This document shows, one piece after another, positions 1 through 6,405 of a stretch of DNA of 19,919 nt (position 1 is its first letter; each line of letters starts with the position of its first letter). Where the stretch lies: assembly GCA_003343685.1 (NCBI GenBank), contig QAKS01000022.1:1-19919 (forward strand), in the 5' to 3' direction. The notes under the pieces are model-generated. The model ran no database searches and was not told the origin of the DNA. It saw only the letters and a list, made by a program, of their open reading frames with translations. Made by a program: the position numbers and the translations under genes. Origin of the DNA: Clostridiales bacterium. Its GTDB lineage: Bacteria > Bacillota > Clostridia > Christensenellales > Christensenellaceae.

Positions 1-854
1 AGCGGCCGCCATTCGGTATGTACAGCGCCCAAAATAGCGTAGCAGTCCTTTACCGAATTCACAATCACTCTAACCGCAATCAAGTCGTAAAGCTCCTCAA
101 AGGTTTTGGCTTTCGTTTTCATCTTTTTATAGATGCTGTAAATGTGCTTTGGCCTGCCTTCAATCTCCGCCTCTACACCAAGGCCGTCAACCACGCGGCG
201 AATATCGCCAATAATCGACCGAATGTATTCCTCCCGTTCTTTACGTGTTGAATTCAGCTTGCCGGCAATCTCATGGTAGGCTTCGGGTTCCAAATACTTG
301 AGAGCAAGATCCTCAAACTCCCATTTAAACTTGTTGATTCCAAGCCGATGAGCCAAAGGCGCATAAATATCCAGCGTCTCTCTTGCCTTTTGACGCTGCT
401 TTTCCGCACTTTTGTAGTCGAGTGTCCTCATGTTGTGCAGACGGTCCGCCAGCTTAATGATGATCACCCGGATATCATCCGCCATCGCAAGGAACATCTT
501 TCTCATGCTCTCGGCCTGAGCCTCTTCCTGCGTTTTAAACTTGATGTTCATCAGTTTGGTGACACCGTCTACGATTTTGGCAATCTCCGGAGAAAATTGT
601 TCCGCCACCATATCGATTGTAAAATCGGTATCTTCCGGCACATCGTGAAGCATTCCCGCAGCAATGCTGACCTCGTCCAACCCCAGATCGGCCAAAATCC
701 GCACCACTTCATACGGGTGGATAATATATGGCTCGCCGGAATTGCGGAACTGGCCCTCGTGGGCCTTTTCCGAAACGGCAAAGGCCCTCTTCACCATATC
801 GGAATCCTTATATTCCGGGAACTCGCTTATGAATTTTTGATAATAACCAGCCAT
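1..854 (-). CDS. relA: RelA/SpoT-family bifunctional (p)ppGpp synthetase/hydrolase, N-terminal part (cut by window edge)
   Basis: This enzyme makes and degrades the stringent-response alarmone (p)ppGpp in the cytoplasm. About 284 N-terminal residues are in the window; the rest, including the C-terminal regulatory domains, lies off the left edge. The hydrolase HD domain looks complete: H46 in YIIHP, H70-D71 followed by E74-D75 in HDVPEDT, and a later RLHNMRT, so hydrolysis should be possible. The synthetase domain begins with EGRPKHIYSIYKKM and then ELYDLIAVRVIV, which carries the expected aspartate; the sequence stops just after GAVHTEW. The ATG start at 854 has GGAG seven bases upstream, inside the end of recJ. 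Only 3 bases separate it from the recJ stop, so the two are almost certainly co-transcribed. The later catalytic glutamate cannot be checked here. Confidence 0.95.
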   Translation of the reverse strand, partial: MAGYYQKFISEFPEYKDSDMVKRAFAVSEKAHEGQFRNSGEPYIIHPYEVVRILADLGLDEVSIAAGMLHDVPEDTDFTIDMVAEQFSPEIAKIVDGVTKLMNIKFKTQEEAQAESMRKMFLAMADDIRVIIIKLADRLHNMRTLDYKSAEKQRQKARETLDIYAPLAHRLGINKFKWEFEDLALKYLEPEAYHEIAGKLNSTRKEREEYIRSIIGDIRRVVDGLGVEAEIEGRPKHIYSIYKKMKTKAKTFEELYDLIAVRVIVNSVKDCYAILGAVHTEWRP

Positions 855-857
855 ATT

Positions 858-3221
858 TTACTCCGTCATATTCAAAAGCATCTGAACGCCTGCGAATACT
901 TTACTTTTATGCCAATCTTTGTCACCGTTTTTACGGTTAAAGTATATTTTATCACCTTTCGTAATTTCTATCAACTTATTATCGCAATAAACATTGAGGG
1001 CAAACCATAGTTTTTTCAACGAAGGCTCCCGGCAGTCAATCATGCACTCTCCAAGAAAGGCGCTTATGGAAGGGTATTTTTTATTTCTGACGATGACTTC
1101 TCCAAAACCCTCTAAATAATTTTCCAAACTGTCCTCATCCAGAAAATATTCGCCCGCTTCCAATAAATATTCCCTTTTTATTCCATCGTCATACAAGTGA
1201 ATTGCCGGCCATTTATATGAAAACGCCCCCACCGCAAAAACATTCCTGTAATTATTTACTCCGTCTGCCCCTGCTGAGCGCATACACAGACAATTTTCAG
1301 CACAGTCGGGATGTATGGAATTGACGACGTCCAGCCTGTCGTCTGTGATCAGTTCCCCACAGCGTCCGATGCCCATAGATGAATTTGCAACGATAAGTGT
1401 CCCGAAACGGCTTTGTTCCAACGAAGTGTCTGCGGCTTTAAAAAAAGCCGTCCCGTTTAGTGTATGCCTGTTTCCTTCCTCTAGGAACCTTTTAAATGCC
1501 AATATTTCTGTCAGGCCGGTTCTCACATATTCATTCCCATTCGTTCGCATAATATTACTGTCATCAGGAACGATCTCGTCAACAATGAACTGCACCGTGG
1601 TAGAACCGTTGTAGGTGTTTTTGGAAACAGAACCCACTGCATTGTAGCTGTCGTTATCCTCCATATCGTGGGCTGCGTAAAACCACAGTCCTTTGAGTGC
1701 ACCGTTAAAAAGATCAAATTTTATATGCTTTCGCTCCCCCATATATGTCACATTTCGGGGGATCATATCATAAATGAGAAATCTGGGTTCCGGGTTATCG
1801 ATGCCATATGGCTCCAGCATTTCCATTTCATCTGCAATTTTTCTGAAGTCCGTACCCGCATCAAGTACAAGATCATACTCCGCAGTCCTAAGGAATAAAT
1901 CATCCTCATTATGGTCTTTCAGGTATCGTTCAACACCGGTAAAAATATCGTCTGCAATCTCCTTGCGGATCGTAAGCCCCGCAGCCTGCGCGTGTCCTCC
2001 GAATCTTTCATAGCTGTCGCGATAACTGTCAAAAGCATTGTAAATATTGACGTCTTTAATACTTCTGGCAGATCCTGTCAGAAGTTCCCCGTTTTGTGAT
2101 AAAACCAGCGCCGGACGCGAAAACCTTCGCGCAACTGCCGACGCCGCCAATCCGACCACGCCCTGATCCCATGTATCGTCATACTCCCATAAAAGCCTTC
2201 TGTCCGCAAGATTTCCCCGTTCTCTGATCCGTTTTACTGCGCTGTCTTCGATTTCCTTTTGCCTCTTTTTCCGCTCAATGTTCAGCTGCTCTATTTTTTT
2301 TGCCATTCTGCTCTGTGTTTTCCTGTCGTCACTTACCAGCAGTCTGAATGCAATTTTTCCATGCTCCATCCGTCCAGCAGCATTCATCCTTGGAACGATG
2401 CCAAAACTTACGCCATAAGAAGTAATTTTCTCGATCGCCAGACCGCCCGTCCCTGCAAGAACGGCAAAGCCGCCGCAGGGGTCTCTGCGCAGCTTGTACA
2501 GTCCCAGAGCCGATATCGTCCTGTTTTCTCCCTGCAGACTCACCATATCTCCTATCGTCGCTACTCCGGCAATGTCAATCAGCGACATTGCATAATCCTC
2601 GTCCAGCGCACACCCAACCTTGAACGCCACACCGGCGCCGCACAAATTTTTATTCGGGTATGTCTCCCCTTCTATTTTCGGATCGAGTATATAGTCGGAG
2701 TCAGGCAGATTTTCTGCCAAATGGTGATCCAGAATGATCACGTCACAGCCGCATTCCCGCGCAAAAGCGACGTCTTCACAGCTTTTAATTCCGCAGTCAA
2801 CGGTAATAATCAGTGTGACTCCACTGTTAATGAGCTTTTGAAACGCTTCACGGTTTGTGCCGTAGCCCTCAAGAAAACGATCCGGAATATAGACAACAGG
2901 CGTAATGCCTTCGTGCTTTAATACGCGGTATATAATTGCCGCGCCGCATATGCCGTCAGAATCATAATCGGAATAGACGGCTACCTTTTCCGCCCGTTCT
3001 GCCGCCAGTCTGATTCGTTCCACCGTTTCACTCATTTTCGAAAACATCATGGGGTCATGCAGATCTTCCCGTTTCGGATATAAAAAAGATAAACCCTCCT
3101 CGACGCTCACGCCTCTTTTTAACATCAGCATTGCCACAGTTTCAGATACGCCCGTTTTTTCCATCATATCCAGTATACTCTGACGGTCTATATTCTTTTT
3201 TGACCTTTCGACAAACTTCAT
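858..3221 (-). CDS. recJ: Single-stranded-DNA-specific 5'-3' exonuclease RecJ
   Basis: RecJ digests single-stranded DNA 5' to 3' in recombination and repair. The 787-residue protein has the usual length for a Firmicutes RecJ. It shows the DHH phosphoesterase motifs: SDYDSDG near residues 82-88, the DHH triad at 165-167, and GGHAQAAG near 407 in the DHHA1 domain. A nucleic-acid-binding region and a long C-terminal extension of about 230 residues follow. I chose the ATG at 3221 because AGGAG lies 6 bases upstream. The open frame continues to 3281, but that stretch overlaps the secF terminator and has no ribosome binding site. It lies 28 bases after the terminator and 3 bases before relA. I see no clear promoter in the gap, so it may depend on read-through. 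The intervening apt gene of many Firmicutes is missing. Confidence 0.95.
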   Translation of the reverse strand: MKFVERSKKNIDRQSILDMMEKTGVSETVAMLMLKRGVSVEEGLSFLYPKREDLHDPMMFSKMSETVERIRLAAERAEKVAVYSDYDSDGICGAAIIYRVLKHEGITPVVYIPDRFLEGYGTNREAFQKLINSGVTLIITVDCGIKSCEDVAFARECGCDVIILDHHLAENLPDSDYILDPKIEGETYPNKNLCGAGVAFKVGCALDEDYAMSLIDIAGVATIGDMVSLQGENRTISALGLYKLRRDPCGGFAVLAGTGGLAIEKITSYGVSFGIVPRMNAAGRMEHGKIAFRLLVSDDRKTQSRMAKKIEQLNIERKKRQKEIEDSAVKRIRERGNLADRRLLWEYDDTWDQGVVGLAASAVARRFSRPALVLSQNGELLTGSARSIKDVNIYNAFDSYRDSYERFGGHAQAAGLTIRKEIADDIFTGVERYLKDHNEDDLFLRTAEYDLVLDAGTDFRKIADEMEMLEPYGIDNPEPRFLIYDMIPRNVTYMGERKHIKFDLFNGALKGLWFYAAHDMEDNDSYNAVGSVSKNTYNGSTTVQFIVDEIVPDDSNIMRTNGNEYVRTGLTEILAFKRFLEEGNRHTLNGTAFFKAADTSLEQSRFGTLIVANSSMGIGRCGELITDDRLDVVNSIHPDCAENCLCMRSAGADGVNNYRNVFAVGAFSYKWPAIHLYDDGIKREYLLEAGEYFLDEDSLENYLEGFGEVIVRNKKYPSISAFLGECMIDCREPSLKKLWFALNVYCDNKLIEITKGDKIYFNRKNGDKDWHKSKVFAGVQMLLNMTE

Positions 3222-3227
3222 TCTTCG

Positions 3228-3232
3228 CTCCT
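3228..3232 (-). promoter_or_regulatory. Ribosome binding site that fixes the recJ start
   Basis: AGGAG on the minus strand, 6 bases before the ATG at 3221. It supports this start over the longer open frame reaching 3281. Confidence 0.85.
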
Positions 3233-3249
3233 GAAAAGAGAATTCGAGT

Positions 3250-3276
3250 AAAAAGGACGGCCCCGAAAGACCGCCC
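3250..3276 (-). terminator. Rho-independent terminator after secF
   Basis: On the minus strand GGGCGGTC pairs with GGCCGTCC (8 pairs, two of them G-T) around the six-base loop TTTCGG. TTTTT follows directly. It lies 16 bases after the secF stop and closes secDF. It sits only 28 bases before the recJ start, so partial termination here would set recJ-relA expression. Confidence 0.85.
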
Positions 3277-3292
3277 TCCAAAAAACTGATCG

Positions 3293-4207
3293 TTATCTGA
3301 TCGCTTTTTTGCTCCGGTGTTTTTTGCCTTTTGCAATTCTGTCAGAAAAAAGCATCCAAAGGGCCGGCGCGATAAGTATAGAGCTGAATGTACCAGCAAT
3401 AATGCCTACGATAAGCGGCAGTGTAAATACCTGAATCGAGTTGACACCGAAGATATAAAGCGCCGCAACCATGATCAACGTCGTTACGGATGTATTGATG
3501 TTCCGTCCCATTGTCTGCTTCACGCTGTAATCGACAATCTGCGCCTTTGTATATTCGCGCGGGTTCAGCTTGACGGAATTTTCCCTGATTCTGTCGTATG
3601 TGATCACCGTCGCGTTAATAGAATAACCGACGATTGTAAGACAGGCCGCAATAAACGTGCTGTCAATTTGTATCTGAAACACACACATGAGCGCAACCAT
3701 AACAATAACATCATGCGCCAGTGCAAGAAATGCGCCAAGTCCTGAGGCCAAGTCAAAACGGATCCATATGTAGAGCAGCATCAAAACACCCGCGATCAGA
3801 ACAGACGATATGGCATTTCTGATCATATCGCCGCTGGCAACGCCGCCCACGGAACTGATCGTTCCCAACTCTGCGTCTGAGAATTTTTCCTTAATAACCG
3901 TCAAAATATTATCCGCAATTTCCGTATCCGCAGATTCCCCGCCGGTATTCTGCAGCCGGACGATTGCCTGATCTCCCTTGTCGCCTGAAGTTACTACAGA
4001 AACGCTGCTGCCAACGCCGTCTACTCCTGCTATCAGGTCACGAACCTCTTCCGAGTCAAACGTCGTACCCATCTTATAGGTTATAATAGAACCACCGGTA
4101 AAATCTATACCGAGATTAAGCCCGCCGCATATAATGCCCACGATGATAGCCGCAATGACAGAAATGATAATCAGAAGGCACGAATACTTAAAATTCTTTA
4201 CAATCAT
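3293..4207 (-). CDS. secF: Protein translocase subunit SecF
   Basis: SecF pairs with SecD in the membrane and uses the proton gradient to help complete protein export through SecYEG. The 304-residue protein has the RND-like layout: TM1, a short extracytoplasmic domain with LGIDFTGG near residues 32-39, then five membrane helices from about residue 135. Conserved segments include FDLASGLGAFLALAHD, the YDRIREN arginine motif, and GRNINTSVTTL. One point is unusual: where SecF normally has SINDT, this protein has SINAT, with Ala199 in place of the membrane aspartate thought to take part in proton flow. The ATG overlaps the secD stop by one base (TAATG) and has AGGAGG upstream, so translation is coupled. 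A terminator follows. Identity is secure; the effect of Ala199 is inference. Confidence 0.96.
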   Translation of the reverse strand: MIVKNFKYSCLLIIISVIAAIIVGIICGGLNLGIDFTGGSIITYKMGTTFDSEEVRDLIAGVDGVGSSVSVVTSGDKGDQAIVRLQNTGGESADTEIADNILTVIKEKFSDAELGTISSVGGVASGDMIRNAISSVLIAGVLMLLYIWIRFDLASGLGAFLALAHDVIVMVALMCVFQIQIDSTFIAACLTIVGYSINATVITYDRIRENSVKLNPREYTKAQIVDYSVKQTMGRNINTSVTTLIMVAALYIFGVNSIQVFTLPLIVGIIAGTFSSILIAPALWMLFSDRIAKGKKHRSKKAIR

Positions 4208-5499
4208 TATTCTGCACCTCCTTCAGCCTCTGCAGTCTGCTCTTTGCCTTTTCTCAGATAAAGCCCTGTCTGTTTCGGGAATATATTCATAAGCAGCCTC
4301 ATGACTCCCTGCGTGATAAGCAGTGCGGATATGAGAGAAATCACAATACTCAGAGCCAGTGTATAGGCAAATCCTTTAATAGAGCCCGTGCCAAACATGG
4401 CCAGCACAATAGCGGCAATCATTGTTGTGACGTTAGAGTCGGTAATCGCCGTAGCCGCCTTTGAAAAACCGGTTTTAAGCGCTGCACGAAGGGATTTTCC
4501 GGCACGGTATTCTTCCTTGAAGCGGGAGAAAATGACGACGTTGGCGTCGACCGCCATACCAATTCCCAGAATAATACCGGCAATGCCCGGCAGCGTAAGC
4601 TGTATCTGGAACAGCGCCAGCAGGAACAGAACGATCGTCGTATATGCGCACAGTGCAATATCCGCAGCCAGCCCCGGAAGCCTATACACTACTATCATAA
4701 AGATCATCAGAACTATAAATCCGATAATACCGGCATAGATGCTCTTTTCCAGTGCTTCGTCACCCAGCGTAGAACTGATGGACTGCTGTTCCAGCACCTT
4801 AAGCTCCAGCGGAAGTGCGCCGCTTTCAATCTGCATAGCCAGCTCCTGAGCGCTCTCCAATGTAAAGTTTCCCTCAATATATCCCTTGCCGTTCGGAATA
4901 ACGGAGTTTACATTCGGGCGGGATATCTCCACATTGTCCAGCACGATGGAAATATAGTCGTTATTATTGGCAACTGCTTTTTGCGTCGCAACCGCAAATG
5001 CTGTGGCAGCCTTTTCGTTCATCTCAAAATTGACCACATACTGCCCGGAAGAATCGCTGGCAGCTGTGGCGGAGATCAAATCTTCACCCTCAACAACCAC
5101 GTTTCCGTCGGAATCCTTAAAGACCAGATGCGCCGGCGTCGCTATAAAATCCACAATAGCGCTCGGATCCTGTATTGCACTGGTTTTGTTAATCGGTACC
5201 TCAACCCGGATTCTGTCGGCTCCCTGCCGTGTGATGGTTGCCTCCGTAAAGCCTTTGTCGTCAAGACGCGTTCTGAATATTTTCATTGCGCCTTCTATCT
5301 TTGTGTCAAGATCGTCTATCGAGGGATCCGCTGCCTGATATACGATGTAAACACCGCCGGTCAGATCCAGTCCGAGAGAGATGGCCTTCATGGGCCGGAA
5401 CTCTTTCACCCCGAAAGATACGCCGTTTATGACAACAAATGCGCTTGATGCTATTATCAGCAGCACTAATAATAATATCAGCAAATTGCGTACTTTCAT
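4207..5499 (-). CDS. secD: Protein translocase subunit SecD
   Basis: SecD is the larger partner of SecF in proton-driven protein export. The 430-residue protein starts with one membrane helix, has LGLDLTGG shortly after it, a moderate extracytoplasmic P1 region in the short Firmicutes style, and five more helices in the C-terminal half. The proton-pathway aspartate is present at D318 in GMAVDANVVIFSR, unlike the partner residue in SecF. I chose the ATG at 5499 because GGGAGG lies 7 bases upstream; the open frame extends 11 codons further, but only to a TTG inside the leader hairpin. It is the first gene after a strong promoter, and its stop overlaps the secF start. The usual neighbour yajC is not seen. 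Confidence 0.96.
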   Translation of the reverse strand: MKVRNLLILLLVLLIIASSAFVVINGVSFGVKEFRPMKAISLGLDLTGGVYIVYQAADPSIDDLDTKIEGAMKIFRTRLDDKGFTEATITRQGADRIRVEVPINKTSAIQDPSAIVDFIATPAHLVFKDSDGNVVVEGEDLISATAASDSSGQYVVNFEMNEKAATAFAVATQKAVANNNDYISIVLDNVEISRPNVNSVIPNGKGYIEGNFTLESAQELAMQIESGALPLELKVLEQQSISSTLGDEALEKSIYAGIIGFIVLMIFMIVVYRLPGLAADIALCAYTTIVLFLLALFQIQLTLPGIAGIILGIGMAVDANVVIFSRFKEEYRAGKSLRAALKTGFSKAATAITDSNVTTMIAAIVLAMFGTGSIKGFAYTLALSIVISLISALLITQGVMRLLMNIFPKQTGLYLRKGKEQTAEAEGGAE

Positions 5500-5506
5500 A
5501 AAACAT

Positions 5507-5512
5507 CCTCCC
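5507..5512 (-). promoter_or_regulatory. Ribosome binding site of secD
   Basis: GGGAGG on the minus strand, 7 bases before the ATG at 5499. Its upstream edge touches the leader hairpin at 5513-5535. Confidence 0.85.
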
Positions 5513-5535
5513 TTTTTGTGCAAAGCGCACAAAAA
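5513..5535 (-). promoter_or_regulatory. Leader hairpin abutting the secD ribosome binding site
   Basis: A perfect 9-base inverted repeat, TTTTTGTGC / GCACAAAAA on the minus strand, with the five-base loop GCTTT. It lies in the predicted secD leader, about 18 bases after the likely transcription start, and ends at the base next to GGGAGG. Neither strand has a T-run after the stem, so it is not a terminator. It could shape access to the ribosome binding site or protect the 5' end; function is inferred. Confidence 0.6.
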
Positions 5536-5559
5536 TTTATTGTAAAAACATACTTTTTA

Positions 5560-5588
5560 ATTATATATCCTCATACTCAAATAGTCAA
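5560..5588 (-). promoter_or_regulatory. Sigma-A-type promoter of secDF
   Basis: On the minus strand TTGACT (5583-5588), a 17-base spacer, then a perfect TATAAT (5560-5565). Predicted start is near 5553, giving a leader of about 54 bases before secD. It separates secDF from the upstream transporter gene. Confidence 0.88.
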
Positions 5589-5606
5589 ATGCTTGTTACC
5601 GTTTTT

Positions 5607-6386
5607 TTATCCGAGCAGAAAAATTGTTACACCCCCGATAGCCGCGCCTATCGCTGCGGCAAACAGCGTAATCAGCGGCTTTGACATTTTTATTGACGAC
5701 GGTATCAGCTCCCGTATCGTAAGGTAGAGCATTGCTCCCGCCGCAAAAGCAATGATAGCGCCTATAACGGACTCCGAAATATTTCCGATGAGAGCGCCCA
5801 GTATTGCACCGATGACAGTCGGTATTCCCGACAGCAGCGTCAGCAGAACGACGTTCCATCTGGAGAAGCCGCCAAGCTTCAGCGGAATTCCCATCGCAAG
5901 GCCTTCGGGTATATTGTGAATCAGCAAAAGCACGGCAAGAACGATACCAAAAGTACTGTTTCCTTCTATGCCCGCGCCTATGGCCAGCCCGTCGGGCAGA
6001 TTGTGTATGGCTACGCCGAGGCAAAGCAGAATTCCGGTCTGGGCAAGCGGTGACGTGTTCTTTTTAATGGAATGTGCCGGCTTGCTGTCCGTGTTTTTTT
6101 CCGTATGCCCGTGTCCCATATGCGGGAAAACCCTGTGCAGCAATTCTACCGCCAGCGCCCCCAATATTGCAAAAATAATTACGACAGGCACAGAACAATA
6201 GGAAACAGCCTCCGGCGCCATGGAGCATATTACTACGGAAAGTACCACACCGCCGGAAATGCCCATCAGAAACGACGAAAGCTTCTCGCTTTTTCCATCG
6301 ACCAACGTGGACAGAAGTCCTCCAAGCCCTGTCCCGAAAAGTCCTGTTGCGCAGCCCAAAAGGGCTGCTGTCAAATAACTGTTCAA
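5607..6386 (-). CDS. ZIP-family divalent metal transporter
   Basis: This membrane protein probably imports a divalent metal such as zinc, manganese or iron. The 259-residue sequence is a typical ZIP protein with about eight hydrophobic helices. The two metal-site helices carry HNLPDG (128-133) and HNIPEG (157-162), the ZupT/GufA-like arrangement. A loop between the third and fourth helices is histidine-rich, with HMGHGH at 89-94 and further His at 84 and 105, as expected of a metal-sensing loop. The start is TTG at 6386, chosen because GGAGG lies 7 bases upstream and the next in-frame ATG is inside a helix. It follows polC by 19 bases, so it sits at the end of the polC transcript. The metal cannot be told from sequence. 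Confidence 0.92.
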   Translation of the reverse strand: MNSYLTAALLGCATGLFGTGLGGLLSTLVDGKSEKLSSFLMGISGGVVLSVVICSMAPEAVSYCSVPVVIIFAILGALAVELLHRVFPHMGHGHTEKNTDSKPAHSIKKNTSPLAQTGILLCLGVAIHNLPDGLAIGAGIEGNSTFGIVLAVLLLIHNIPEGLAMGIPLKLGGFSRWNVVLLTLLSGIPTVIGAILGALIGNISESVIGAIIAFAAGAMLYLTIRELIPSSIKMSKPLITLFAAAIGAAIGGVTIFLLG

Positions 6387-6393
6387 ACGACCG

Positions 6394-6398
6394 CCTCC
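6394..6398 (-). promoter_or_regulatory. Ribosome binding site supporting a TTG start for the ZIP gene
   Basis: GGAGG on the minus strand, 7 bases before TTG at 6386, in the 19-base gap after the polC stop. Confidence 0.8.
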
Positions 6399-6405
6399 AT
6401 CTTTC

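Noticed and set aside
273..1010. Plus-strand open frame of 245 codons opposite relA and the end of recJ
   Set aside because: It overlaps clear RelA motifs on the other strand, including the HD site; an antisense shadow.
3222..3281. Longer N-terminus for RecJ starting at 3281
   Set aside because: The added codons overlap the secF terminator and lack a ribosome binding site, while AGGAG supports the ATG at 3221.
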